Assembly (NCBI GenBank): GCA_965153455.1 | Contig: OZ234495.1 | Span: forward strand, 21,448,875-21,512,874 | Reading direction: 5' to 3' | Origin: Sphagnum compactum | Lineage: Eukaryota > Bryophyta > Sphagnopsida > Sphagnales | Length of the DNA: 64,000 bases | In this document: positions 1 to 12,700 of the stretch, one piece after another | Layout: each line of letters begins with the position of its first letter | Position numbering within the stretch: position 1 is the first letter of the stretch | Made by a program: the position numbers and the translations under genes | The notes under the pieces: generated by a model | Told to the model about the DNA's origin: nothing | What the model saw: the letters and a program-made list of their open reading frames with translations, nothing else | Database searches by the model: none

Positions 1-158
1 TTATCCTAGTATTATAATAATCATCATTCATTTTTCTACTTGAATAATTTTCACCCTTTTAAAATATTTAAAAAAAAGGATAAACGACTATGGACAAAGC
101 AATCGCATCACCCATAATGCTCCAACATTGATTTAATACTCATGTTTTGGGCTTTAAA

Positions 159-2186
159 TTATTTATACAAATGAACAGGTAACTTGGGATATGCCTTGGC
201 ATGCAATGGTTGAGCTCGAGAAAGAGCCAAGCCAAATTCCTCTGACATGTCAAGGGTGTTGGGCTCTTGATGATTTGGGAGCACCCAATGGAAGCTATGG
301 AGCAAGCGTGCTAAAACAATTTGCACCACCAAAGTTCCCAAAGCCCGTCCTGGACATGCTCGTCTTCCACTCCCAAATGGCAAAAGTTTGAAGTTGTTTT
401 CATTCATATCAACGATTTCAGCTCCAATATGATGTTGTTGTTGTTGTATAAAACGTTCAGGATAAAACTCAAAAGGTTTTTCCCAAGTTGAAGGATTTCG
501 TCCAATTGCCCAAGCATTCACAATCACAGTTGTATGGGGTGGTATATCATAACGTTCCATAATTCCACAAACCTTGTTAGTTGAACTATGAGGAACGAGT
601 AAAGGACCAAGAGGGTGTAAACGATAAGTCTCTTTGATCACGGCTTGTAGGTATGTGAGCTTGTGGAGATCTGATTCCTCAACTATGCGATTCATTCCAA
701 CCAGTGTTTCTAACTCTGCTTGTGCACGTTTCATGATCATCGGATTTCGTATGAGTTCTGCCATTGCCCATTCTATTGTCAATGCTGATGATTCCAATCC
801 AGCTGTCAACATTTCCTGTGACAAATGGCAAGCAAGTTTTAATTCATCATTTACAAATTTGACAAGTTGTATGGAAAATTTCAACAATCATTTGACAATT
901 GTGCAAATCTCAAATTGTATCAACATGCATGATTCACGAAAACCTAGAAATTCATTTGCTTAAGAAAACAATCATGACTTTTGTGATCAAATGCAATTAA
1001 ATTCGAATTCTAATGAAACATGTGGTACTATATGTAATCTAGAGAAAACTAAAACTAAAGTTCATAACTTAGTCCATCTGCTTACCAAGACAACGGTTTC
1101 GATTGTCTCCTCGGAAAGCTTTCCAATTCCATCTTCTTCAGGTGCAGAAAGCAATACATCCACAAAATCTTTGGGTGTGTTTGCTACATTTTCATTTCCT
1201 GAATCTTGAACTTGATCTACTTCAATAGTTAATTTTTTGTGTTCCGTTATCAATTCTTGGATAAATTGAGATTTTTTATCGCGCAATGCATGCAAAGAGG
1301 CCTGAATCCCTTGAAGCTTCACTAGCCATCGTAAGGAAGGAATGTAATCACTAATTATTAGAACTCCAAACCAGTGGGAAACTTGTTCAGTGACCTCTTT
1401 GAAATAATGCAATTCTTTTTGCCTTGACTTGTCCTCTCCAAAGTACCTAAAAACCAACAACACATAGTTTGAACTCATGAATTCACATGAATTTTTGTGA
1501 AAAATACTAGGTTCCAAGCACTAACTAGGTTCTTACAAGAAGAAAATTAAACAACAATTGAAGAAATCAAGTAAAATTGATAAATACCTTTTCGTAAACA
1601 TCATATGTGTTAGAATGTTGATGCTGAGAGACGAAAGTCGAAATCTTAGATCCACCACTTTCCCTTCCCCACTCTCCATGTGGATATCATTGATTGTGCT
1701 ATTAATCTCTTTTGTTCTCATGGATTCAAATGACTGCAAATGTTTGGTAGTGAAGAATTCAGTTGAACAGATCCTACGCAAATGCCGCCACAAGGGACCT
1801 CCTGTTGACATCGCCATACCATTGTTCCCCATCAAAATCTCAGCTACCAACCCCTGTTTGGGGCGATATTGGAACTCCTGATCATGTGTCTTGAGAAATT
1901 CCTTGGCCATCGCAGGAGAAGACACCACAACAGTAGGCACGGAGCCGAGACGAAGGTACACAATAGGCCCATACTGTTGTGCCAAGCTTGCAAATGTTTT
2001 ATGCAGATTCTTATTACCTTGAAGCAGCTGCAGCAAATTCCCCACTACAGGCCAAGGCCATGGCCCTGGAGGCAACCGCATTCTACTGGATTTCCTCAAA
2101 AACACATGATTTAGCACCAAGTGCACAACAACACTAGCCAAGAGTGCAGTACTAATCAGCAGTAGAGCTGCTAAGAGCCCTGACAT
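159..2186 (-). CDS. Cytochrome P450, CYP71-clan (A-type), three exons, 538 aa
   Basis: Model: exon 1 2186-1588, exon 2 1446-1086, exon 3 815-159. Introns are GT-AG (141 and 270 bp), and the joined length of 1617 bp is in frame, giving 538 residues. The protein is a haem-thiolate monooxygenase, by family anchored in the ER membrane by its N-terminus. Seen: a hydrophobic anchor at about residues 4-30; the Pro-rich hinge PPGPWPWPVVGN; an I-helix AGLESS (325-330) where most relatives have Thr rather than the first Ser; ExxR as ETYR (382-385); PERF (439-442); and the haem loop FGSGRRACPG (467-476) with ligand Cys474. The start is the second in-frame ATG (MSGLL), directly before the anchor; an upstream in-frame ATG at 2237 would add 17 polar residues. 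Intron 1 splits the Arg after MMFTK (phase 2), and intron 2 lies just before the I-helix (phase 0). Most seed-plant A-type P450s have one intron further downstream. All motifs are intact. Subfamily and substrate are not determinable; CYP750-like or another non-angiosperm family is a guess. Confidence 0.9.
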
Positions 2187-2871
2187 ATTGAACTTCTGTT
2201 GTAACAGGTGGAGCAAACACGTTATTGAAGATTGCACTAGTTGAATTTCAATGCAGAATTATTGTGCCTCACGCATGTAATGTAGCTGATGTTCCCCTTG
2301 TGCCCTGGGTGCATTGGTTTTTATTTGATTGGCAGGATTTCATCATTTAATATTCCAATTTTGATGAATTTCAAGAAGCAACTCTCCATCAGGTTTACAA
2401 TGCACTGCCCCAAAACCCACACCAAGTACTTTTGAGTCATTAAAATTAGGTACCTTACACTTTTGTAAGATCCCTAAATTATGAAACATGAATCTTTCCT
2501 TTAGGAGATACATTCAAGTACAAAGATGAAATTTAAAGAGTTCTTTACTTGAATTTAAAAACTTACTTTGAAGCTCTTCCTGGATTTGCGTGCAGAGTTG
2601 AGGCCATTGCTTGAGGCTGGCCTTCCAGGTCTTCCTTCCCCCAGATAAAGAACTTTTAACATTCGGGGATTTTAAATTCTTACAAAAACATAAGATTATT
2701 ACCATTTTTATTATTTTTGCAATGGGTCACTTTGATTGGCCTTTCACAAAAAAATTCAAATTCTCTTAAAGTTCCTAAATAGCTTTTACTACCAATAGGG
2801 TAGTCTAAGGTACCTTTGTAATAAGGTAATTTTTTTATAAAAAACGTATCTGAAATTGGAAAACTAAAGTT

Positions 2872-2873
<2 letters not shown>
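2187..2873. other. Upstream region of the P450 gene
   Basis: This stretch holds the 5' flank of the P450 gene. I see no convincing second gene. Short open frames here are not supported by any recognisable protein features. No clear TATA box could be tied to a transcription start. Confidence 0.4.

Positions 2874-2904
<31 letters not shown>
2874..2904. repeat. Homopolymer run of 31 G
   Basis: An uninterrupted G run of 31 bases on the plus strand, preceded by TTCC and followed by TGTCAAGG. Runs of this length are polymorphic and hard to sequence, so the exact length may be an assembly artefact. It could form G-quadruplex structure. Confidence 0.95.
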
Positions 2905-2905
<1 letters not shown>

Positions 2906-3542
2906 GTCAAGGATAAAGATGAAATTTCTGTACCCAGCAGGCTGGAAAAGTAACTTCTGAAATTTGGAAGTTACTTGGGGACTCATTAGGCTACTTCTGT
3001 TTTTTTTCTTCTGGTTTTTGAAACGAAATCTTGAAATTTTTAATAAATTATTGGGCAGGCTTGTGCTGAAGTTGTCCTTACAGTACAATAGCCCATTTCG
3101 TATTGGGGATTGCAGGCAGAAAGCTCCTGTGGTCGTCATTTGTACTCAAATACTCACGTGTATTCCTCTCTATCTTCGTAGAAGTAAAGGACAAACGTTC
3201 TTGTGATAAGTCCTGGGGCATTCCTCAAATAAGGGCTGGTGAAGGTGGGAGCTGAGGAGGAACAATTCATGTGTTTAAGGGGCCCACTGTGGAATACCTT
3301 TGACCTGGGTATTTTGTCAAGTTCTCTTTGCCTGTTTCCTACGTCCACTTTGCCAAATGAGAAGTGCACATTGCTATTTCCCTATTTGGCTATTTTGCCA
3401 ACTGTTGTGTTGCAACTGTTTTCTTGTAGAGTCTTCTTGTTTGCCAACTGCACTTTGCCAAATTGCCAAAATTCATTCATTCAGAGTGAATGTTCCTCTG
3501 AAGCAACAGCCAAAGTTGATGAGTAAAGAAAGGAAGGATTCC
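2905..3542. other. Intergenic, no supported gene
   Basis: Mixed-composition sequence with several short overlapping open frames on both strands. None has recognisable domains or splice-consistent extension. No RNA gene or element ends were recognised. Confidence 0.4.
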
Positions 3543-3782
3543 AGGCAGTACAAAAGTACTGCCTGCTTCTTTTTGCCCTTTCTGCCCATGGCCTGATCCA
3601 TCTTTTTCTCAAAAAAGATGGAAGATGCCCAGAATGTGTCTATCACTTGCCCAAAATGTGCATAATAGGACCCAAAGTCCGTAATGGGCAGCACCAAAAT
3701 GTGTGACGGCATCTCCGGACACATCTTGGACAGGTGAATGGGACTAAGGGAAAAAACAAGAAGCAGGCAGTACGAAAATACA
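3543..3782. repeat. Small foldback unit with long inverted and direct ends
   Basis: At 3543-3566 a 10-bp arm CAGGCAGTAC, an AAAA loop and the exact complementary arm form a perfect hairpin. The right-hand arm, read on as GTACTGCCTGCTTCTT, recurs in inverted orientation at 3758-3773, about 200 bp away. The sequence CAGGCAGTAC followed by A-rich DNA also recurs directly at 3764-3782. This combination resembles a small MITE-like insertion with terminal inverted repeats, but no clean target duplication could be assigned. Confidence 0.5.
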
Positions 3783-4479
3783 ACTTGCAAAATAAGGACG
3801 CTTTTGCTTATTTAATTTCTTCCAAGCAACAGCCATCACCCATCTAAAAAGCAGCCTCGCCGTAGAAATAAAATCTAATGGGGAGGTGTCCGTCATTTGT
3901 GCAATTTGATCACATAAAATCTAACGTAGGTGTACCTAACTCTGGCCCATGGGCTTTACCTATCAGTAAGCACAAGACAATTTTATCATGAACCAAACCT
4001 ACATAGATCACAAGACAGATGAGTGGGAGGGTTCTTATGCCTACTCCTGAATAGTGGGAGGGTTGTTACAAGTATAAGTAGGCATAATATCCCTTCCAAT
4101 TTCTAGGAGGGAAATTCATGTATATAAGGTGCCCTCCACATACGCCACAAAATTTTCCAGAGTGATTTACTGCTTAAAAGAAAACTGCCTTCCAGTGACA
4201 AGTGCACCATCCATTGGAAATTCAACTATGACTCAGTTGTGGATGAATCACAACTATGTTATCAATTAGGTTCCACTCTAATAAAGCATTGTAAACCTCC
4301 TATTTCCACCTCATTATAAATAAGTACCCCAGTTTATAATGAGGGTATAAGCTTGGGTTGAAAATGAGGACAAAGAGTTTTGGAAATAGAAATTTTATGC
4401 AGCCAACAAGAAGGCTCAGCATGCACTAGAGGGGGGGGTTTAGTTTTTTTCTTTTGGGTTTTGGAGGAGGGGGGCGTTT
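3783..4479. other. Intergenic; possible promoter-like remnant near 4120
   Basis: No gene is supported. Around 4100-4140 there is GGAGGGAAATTCATG followed by TATATAAGG, which looks like the promoter part of an LTR or gene, with GTGGGAGGGTT repeated twice just upstream. No matching partner LTR, primer site or coding domain was found nearby. Confidence 0.3.
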
Positions 4480-5275
4480 TTTGTTTTCTAATGTTTCCAA
4501 TGTGTTCCCATTAGACCGCAAGTGTTCCTCAAGACGTTCCCAATAGCACCTCAATTTTATCCAATATTTTTTTGGCCACAGGAGAAAGTGTAAAGGGGGG
4601 TGCCAAAGGAGATTTGGCTTCTTTTTTGGGGAGGGAAGTGTATATAAGCTTTTATTTTGGGGAGTGCTCAATGCTCCTGAAAAATTGGGGATGGGCCAAT
4701 CGATGTGGCTCGTTTTAAAAGTAAAAATAAAAGTTGTGGATGCACCCCCATCTAATAAGCCAGCCCAAATGAGGAGACTCAAAAATAATTTTTTTTGGAC
4801 TCTGCAAGCTTGATTAAATTTCGCTAGGGTGGGGCAACCAAAGATGCCCGTCGCAAAGGAAAAAATTGAGCTTTGGGGTACGTACAACTAATTAATACTA
4901 GTGTGGCTTGTGTACTCGGCCCAGGTGTGAACATGAGTGGCCTGTAAAGCTGTAGAGAGTCCTAGCAACAGGAGTAATTCCTGCCGCCACTATTGAAATC
5001 CAGTCTCAAGGAAACTAGCAAGGCAGCCATGTGGATCCACATGTGGATCAAGGGGCACAAACGACCTACATGTACTCATGATGGTAGGGTTTAATGTTTA
5101 CAATGTGTTCCCATCAGGTTCCCAAAGGGTTCATCAAGTGTTCCTTAAAGATGTTCTCAATAGCACCTTAATTTTATTCCATATTGTTTGGCTACAATCC
5201 AACTTCCATGTATATAAAGTGTACAAGGGTGCCAAATGAGATTTGGTTTTCTTTTGGGAATTTTGAGGGTAGAAT
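4480..5275 (+). repeat. Diverged direct repeat pair (about 4490-4640 and 5095-5265)
   Basis: The two segments share the order AATGTGTTCCCAT, CAAGTGTTCCT, CAATAGCACCT, AATTTTAT, then GGGTGCCAAA, GAGATTTGG and CTTTT. They are about 605 bp apart in the same orientation. Divergence is substantial, so the duplication is old. No coding capacity is evident. They may be two copies of one non-autonomous repeat or LTR pieces. Confidence 0.6.
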
Positions 5276-6330
5276 ACCTTGAATCACCAGACCATGTCGT
5301 TTCGCACTAAAGAGAATTAGGATGATTCTCAACCATCTTGCTCTAAGCAACGTAAGACTTGCAACTTTTAGAAGTACAAAGTTTGTGCCTAGATTAAGGA
5401 ATAGAGCACCACTAGATACCACAACATTGAAAAGTAATGGCATACCAATTCATGGAGGACCAATACCATAGTTTTTCACAACAATCAAATGGGGTGCAAG
5501 GTGTTCCTATGATGGTTGCATACCCAACTAAATCTATGCATGTGATTATAACTAAATATCCAATATCTATAAGGAATGATGAAATTCTTATAATACATGT
5601 ATGGACCACCTAAAGTTCAATTGTTTTCTAGTCTACATCCACATGGTTATCACTATTGGTCCATTCGTATTCCACTTGTCAAAGCACACATGACATTGAC
5701 TCATATAATAAGCTTTTAGTAGACTCCACCTTTAATCCACATCAAATATTACAATTTCTAAAGGGTGAGTTTCCTCTAGAGAAAACCTTGATGTGTGGCT
5801 CAATTGATTACATTGCACAATTATACACCCATGATTTGTGTATTTATTAGAACTAGAAGTATTGCAAACTGGCCTCACTCAAACCTTTCCATGGTCTCTC
5901 GACATGTCTTTCCTTCATGTGTACCACTATCCTCCTCCTCAACTTGCTTTGCCTTTGTTGCATGCATGACAACCCACAATGTTACAACCACAAATGGGAA
6001 GAAAATTAATGTTTGGAATGGATTTCTAAGCCAAATGCATTCAAGTTTGTCATCACATTTCATGTTCAAAATGTCCTCACATTATTGTGTACTAGACATT
6101 TCCATTAAAGATCCATTTAGATTCCAACTATATTCCATTTGTATTTTCACCTATAGTTCATTCAAATTACACTTGGTTTTCATCATTGTCCCAAACTTAT
6201 TCCACTTGTAATCCACTTACATTTCAACTTACATTCCATTCAAGTTCCACTTGGTTCTCACCATTGGTCCACACATATTCCACTTGCCACCACACTTCAC
6301 ATTGACCAATACAATTAACCATACCAATTC
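5276..6330 (+). repeat. Degenerate TTCCACTTG repeats, no gene
   Basis: Between about 5625 and 6320 the phrase ATTGGTCCA...ATTCCACTTG recurs. The stretch at 5640-5690 (CACTATTGGTCCATTCG) matches the one at 6255-6300, and a third version (CATTGTCCCAAACTTATT) lies at 6183. Neighbouring copies at 6158 and 6236 are about 80 bp apart. Open frames crossing this region are by-products of the repetition and do not look like proteins. Confidence 0.45.
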
Positions 6331-8984
6331 TAAATTTTAGCCAATAGGGTAAATGCAAGCTATAGTGGCTTCACTTTCTGCGACCTTATGGACTTTTTGT
6401 AGAATGTATTTTATTCAAATGCCACAAACACATTGTAAAATCATTAATTTGAAAAAACATTTATGAATTAAAATTGCCAACTTGAATAAGAACACTTATT
6501 AAAGGGTGAAATTCAATAAACATACACCAATCATATAGTAACGGATTTTTTAAATGAACATATGGACTATAATCTGGGTTTTCCATTAGCATTCAAACCC
6601 ATTTTTTGTTATGATTTCATCTCAATATTTTTTATAAGGACTCATTATATGATACATGATGGAAAAAAAAATATGAATTTTTAAAATTTTAACAAAAAAT
6701 TTAACAAACAAATAATTATGGACTTTTGAATGACCATATTTGGGCCATATTTTCAAAAGTCTCAATCTTGGTCATTTTTTGTTGGATTGATATATTTTTT
6801 GCCTAACATGTATAATAAAGAGTTTTTTAAATGGGCAACCTTTTATATGGACTTTATTAATTGATTAATCACCACATAAGGCCCACTAAACATTGGTTTT
6901 AAACATTTTTTCCATTCTAATGTTAATTTTTCCATTTATATGGACTTTTGGGATTGGGATTCTTGTTGCTTTTGAACCACCATAACTTGCATCTACCTAG
7001 TTGCAATATTTGTTCACTAGAGGAAAAAGGCCAATATGTGACCAATGCATTTACAACTACTTGCAACTATTTGATTTTTGCAACTAAATTTTTGCCCTGT
7101 GCAACTAGTATGACATCATGTTAACATCAACCGAGTCACCTATGACTAACTTGTGACTAGTCTGCAATTAAATTGGTTTACATCTATATATGGGTTAAAT
7201 TTATCATCCAAGAATAACCATTTAAAGTCCCATTAGTCCCAATCAACATAAGTTTATATACATCAATTATAATAATTAATTCATTTATGATTAAATTTAA
7301 TATTCATAATATGTTTATTGTAATTAATATATAATTATTATAAAATAATAATAATTTACTTATTTATACATTAATTATAATATACACATAATTTATAATT
7401 AATTTAATTATTCATAATTTTAATATTTAATATTTTAAAATATTGCAACTATAATTAAATGAATTAATTTAATTTTTATAATTGTAAGAATTACATTCCA
7501 GTATACTACAATATTTAATTATATACTTACAATATATAATTTTTATTACTTCATAAAATTTTAGAATAATAATAATTATTCTACAATGACATAAAATTAT
7601 TATAAGTATTAATTTATTTTAATTGAGAATTACAATATTTGAATAATTAATTAATTAATTAATTAATATTCATAAATTATAAATTATAAATTTAATTCTT
7701 AATTGAGTTTCAAGAATAATCATAATTTAATTAAAATAATTAATGTTATGACCATAATTACATGGATCTAATATAATAAACTAAAATATTTATTTTTATA
7801 ATATATCACTTTTATACATAATTATAAATGAATATATTTATTAATTATAAGTTACACTAAATAATTATCGTTACAACATAAGTTTTTATATTATATAATT
7901 TATATTCTTATAGTAGAATATATCAGTTGTTATAATTAATGTTACATTACTTTAAAATCATTATAATTATTTCAGATAAGTATTAACTATAGTAATTTCA
8001 TAATTATTTTCTAATTGAACATAATTATTCACAATCTATAATTTATAACTTTAAATCTAAAATTTTGGAAAAATTATAATGTAGTTAAAATAATTATTGT
8101 AACGATTATAATTGCAAGAATTATTATACAATAATTTCTCTAATAAATTTTTTTTGTAATTACCTATCTATGATAAATATTTTATAATAATATGATAGTA
8201 ATTAAAAATACTAATATTTGTTCAGCAGATTATTATATTCCTATTTATTAATTACCAATGGACAAGAACATTTCCTTGATCGATAAATTTTTTTACAATA
8301 ATAAATGTAATTATATATTAATTACAGTAATTCATTTAATGTTATTTTTAAAATAAATAATTTGTGTAGGAATTTATTTTCTAATAGCAATTATTATTTC
8401 GTTATTTTTAATTTGGAAATAAATATTATAATAGTTATTCTAAAATATAATAATTATATATTTTTACATTATTTATATTATTTATAATTCAATTAGATTT
8501 TTAAAAGTAAGGAAATATTTTTTAATATTTAAATTATTTATTTATCTATGGATTATGTATTGACAAGTTGTGAATAACTAGATAGGTAGTTAGTTGAATA
8601 TTAAAAAGTTATTAGTTATTTAAATAGTTGATAATGAATACTTAATATTTTTAGTGTATAGTTTATATTTTAAATATATGTTAAATGTAATAATTATTAA
8701 TTAAATGATTATCTAATTATCTAGTGAGCAATGTGGTTGAATTGTTGAAAAATCTAAAAACAAAAAAAACAGGCATGAGGAACGTTTTGAAATTGCAACT
8801 TAGTTTGTGAAGAAGTTGCAACGTCAAAACTTATCCCATATTGTTTATTTTCCATTTTTTGTTTGAACATTATATAAATAAGAGGTGTGATCATCCAATT
8901 TCACATTAGAAAATGTGTGCACATGGGATGAGCCATTCAAAAGGCTTAACCCAAAACAAAAAGGAAAATTATGTACAATTTAAA
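6331..8984. other. A/T-rich intergenic block
   Basis: From about 7240 to 8730 the sequence is almost entirely A and T, with repeated TAATTAAT-type words and a (TTAA)n microsatellite at about 7643-7668. No open frame of note, no terminal repeats and no RNA gene were recognised. It could be old transposon debris or a matrix-attachment-like region; neither is demonstrable from sequence alone. Confidence 0.6.
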
Positions 8985-9215
8985 TTACCTACTTCCCCAA
9001 CCTACTTATATACCTAATTAAATAGGTGCCTAGTTTGACCTACCCACCTAGGTTGACCTATGTACTTACCTACCTAAGTACCTACTTATATGAGTAGGTA
9101 TTTAGCCTAGGAAGGTAAGACCTACCTACCTACTTTTTTACCTAAGTAAATATGTAGGTTTTTAGGCTCAGTTTTTAGGCACCTACTTATGTACCTACCT
9201 AGGTACCTACCAACT
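8985..9215. repeat. Degenerate ACCTA/TAGGT tract
   Basis: Words such as ACCTACTTA, CCTACCTA and TACCTACC alternate with their complements (TAGGTA, GTAGGT), so the tract can pair with itself. A shorter related tract occurs at about 34650-34730 in similar flanking context (CCCAAAA...AAAT before it), showing that it belongs to a dispersed repeat rather than being a unique microsatellite. Confidence 0.65.
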
Positions 9216-9514
9216 TAATAATAGTATTTTATATTAAATTCATTTAAAATGTCATGTGGCATATTTACATTGAGCCACGTGTTAAAGTATAATTCATCCA
9301 AACATGTGAATTGAACGTCCTAGATTATTTCAAAATAATAATATATTTTCTAAATAATTAAATATTGGGACACGTGGCAACACATCATTTGCCCTCAATA
9401 GTGACCAAAATAGTTGCATCTTAGTCACATGTGACAATACGTCTACAATGAAGTCAAAGGATGAACTTGTATTTGTTGATTTTTTGTTCATCCAATACTC
9501 TTGTCGTTTGCAAC

Positions 9515-9715
9515 TAATTTGGAAATTATGTGTTATGGTTTCTCAAGGGAGAAAAAACACATCTGGGCAAATGCAAGAAAAGATGGTATGGTCCATTCAA
9601 GGTATAATATTGCTTACTCAATAATAATGTTCTTTTGTTTTTGTGAATAATTTTGAACCAAATCCAATATTGGTCAATATTAACAAGTTGAAACCATACA
9701 AATATGTGGATTAAA
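9515..9715 (+). mobile_element. Ty3/gypsy integrase C-terminal remnant
   Basis: Plus-strand conceptual translation shows GNYVLWFLKGEK, then KKRWYGPFKV with the characteristic GPF motif, a stop, YCLLNNNVLLF, and after a frame change NNFEPNPILVNINKLKPYKY. This is the typical end of the integrase/GPY-F module of plant Ty3/gypsy elements. Upstream protease, reverse transcriptase, RNase H and the integrase core are missing, so the element is truncated at its 5' side near 9510. At least one in-frame stop and one frameshift make it non-functional. Confidence 0.75.
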
Positions 9716-12700
9716 TTTTGAAGGGGATTCAAAGTTCAGAGAATTAGAAACTTTAAAATCTATAAATTTTGACCACATGGAAGAAAAATATGATGAGGAT
9801 TCAAAAGATCAAATAAAAACAAAGATCATTGGGACTGATTAAATATTAATATCAGAAGAAGCCTTAGTAAATATGATAAGTCAACAGGTTATGAAAATAT
9901 TCATAAATCTTGATTATACAGTTTCACAGTCACTAGATTATGGGTCAGATATGTTTGTCACATCAAAACGTAACTTTGTCAATCTAATGACTCAGCATAG
10001 GACAGAAGAAGTCTATAGTGTAGACAATACAAGTCATCAAATTCAGAGTTGTCATAATGATTACATTTCAAAAGGTGGCAAAACACAATTCCCTCTTCGT
10101 TTTCGTTTTCTACAAGCAAGTTGCTATCTTCTTTGTTTCCAAAATGAGTGCAAGAGAAGTTTTGTGGAAAATTTGTAAAAATAGTCTAGAAAGAAAGTGC
10201 AGAAGTTGAGAGAAGAATGAGAGAGACAAAAAGAACAATAGAGATTTGCAAATATTTTGCCTTTGTAGTTTAAGTCTCCAAAAATAGGTCCACCATTTCC
10301 TTCTTTGGTTTATTCTTTTTCTTCTTCTCAGAAATCTTTTTTGATTTCCAAGTTTGAGAAAACTTTTGAAGAAATTAGAAAAAATGACAGAGATTACAGG
10401 GAAATTTTTAAGAGATATAGTTTTAGGAAGCCTGGAAGAAAGGTAGGTCCTAATAAGTAAGTTGATCCCTTCTATTTTTGATTCTAAAGAAGAAAAGCAG
10501 AAGGACAATTTGCAGTAGGAACAAGAAGCGCCATTACATCAAGAATAGCCTACCCATGATCAGATTCCAGAAAAAGTCCATACTCCTACCAAGAATGCAC
10601 AAAGAGAACAAATCGGCAAACAATGGTTGTAACCTACATGGGAAAAAGGTGCAGATTCACCAGGATGATGAGGTTAGGTATGTGTTTACTTCTACATAGT
10701 AGAGTTATAATAGTAATCTGAATAATATTTCATTTTGGATAAGTTCTAGAGAGGAAGAGAGAGCCTAGGCAAATAGAACTGGATTAGTAGGTTTGTTTGA
10801 GGTTGAGTGGAAAACACCCCACCACAACATTTTGGTTGAATTTTCGAACAATTGGAAGTTAGATTCTCAACATAACATAATCAAAGTTATGTTGGGGGAA
10901 GAGCAGAAAATAATAAACAAACATATGTTAGCAAAGGTTTTTTAATTCTACCACACAAGAGAAATAGAGATAGACAAGGCAAAGATGTTTGATGCTGGAG
11001 TAACATTGGCAGATATAGCTAATAGAGTCCTAGATACTTACAACACCAATAAAGGGTGGATTGTAAAGAAGATGAAATCAAAGTATGTCAATAGAAATGC
11101 TAATATTTTGCCCATTATCTACTAGAAAGATAAGGTGTAATATTTGAACAATAAGTCTACCATGATGATCTCTAGAGCAGATCATGGAGAGTCTATCAAT
11201 TAGTGTGTAATTATGTATTTTCAATTGGTCAAGGAGTTGATCAGATGGGCAAAGTGTCAGAAGAACATGATTGAGGGAACAACCGAAAAATAACCAAAAA
11301 AAGATGTCTACCATTCTACCAGAGTCCTAAAAGTTTTATTTCAAAAATGGTTTCCATTAGAAAGAGCAAAGCCATAGGAGGACATGAGAAGAAAGGAGAG
11401 TTTGAGGGAGAGGTTCATAAAAACAAAAGACCTCTGAACCTTACACACATCTTTCCTAAAAAGGAGAATTAGCCAAAGACCAAGACAACTAGAAGAGCAA
11501 TTCTGATGTTTCGGTCTAATGATGATGAAGAGAGGGAGACTCTACAAAAAAGGCAAAAAAGACAAGAGGATACTGCAATGAGAGGCAATATTAATCCCCA
11601 GCATGTTGCAGAATTGTTGAGGAAGCAACAACATCAGCATTAGAGACAAAAAGAGAAATCCATATCTCCTAAGTCTAATATAAGACCATAGATCTCTCCC
11701 AAGCAGGAGTAATTATTAGATGGGTAAGAACATTAGAAATGGTCCAAGAAGAAGCCAAAAACTCAAGTTTAAGAGCTAGCAAAGGAGCACACACAAGATT
11801 TAGACCTGGATCCACCAGACATACTCTAGCACCATAGAACAATGAAGGTATGCTACCTTCAAGACCAAGTTCTACAATAGGCTCAAATGTATTTGGAGAA
11901 ATCTGGACTGCACACAAAAGTCTAAGTTCTTCAGAAACAAGTTATAGGGGTTAGACTCCTAGGTTTCATACACCAAGATCTGAACAAGGGATAGAAACAA
12001 CATTGGATGAACAAAGAAAAATTACTAGTATGTTTCAATAGGCAATAGAGTACAATGTACAAATGACCAATATTTTGCTTAGACTTTATGATCTAGAGAT
12101 TAAAAATAAGCAAATCATAGAAAAGAAGGACAAATCTGTCGAGAATCTATAAAGGGCTTTGGAGAAGGAGCAGAAGCTCAAAGCATAATGCAAAATAGGA
12201 ATAGTTAGAATAGTCAAGTATTAGTAAAATTGTAGGTAGCCAAATATAGATTAATAACATGGAAAAGCATAACAAGGATTTGGAGAACATCAAAGTGGAA
12301 AGGGATTCTTTGCAAGCAATTCTAAAGGAGACATATGCCAATTATTGGAACTGAAGGCAAAGAAGGATATTCTAAGTGTGGAGCACAATAAACTTTAAAG
12401 AGACTACAAGAATATGGAGCAAACTTTTTTGAAGCAGTAGAAGGAATTGGAGGAGCTCAAAATGTAAGCTGTTAATGTCTATCAAGCAAAGAATGACATA
12501 CAAAGGCAAGCTTATTAAAGGCATGCACAGATGGATAAAAAATTGCAAAAGCAAATGGCCTTTAATGAGAAGTTGAATAAACTTCTAGAGGAGACCAAGA
12601 AAATAAAGCCTTTCAATTATGATAATGTTTTCATAGAAAATAGTGAATTCAAGAAGCAAATTACTTTGCTTTAGGTAAAATTCAAGGCATTGTCAACAGA

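Noticed and set aside
2680-3139. Poly-Pro proteins on the minus strand
   Set aside because: They arise from translating the 31-G run; nothing protein-like surrounds it.
4426-4887. 153-residue minus-strand open frame
   Set aside because: Low-complexity Pro/Lys tail, no domain, and it overlaps a diverged direct repeat; it looks like chance.
7240-8730. Organellar DNA insertion, because of the extreme A/T content
   Set aside because: No plastid or mitochondrial gene sequence was recognised in it.
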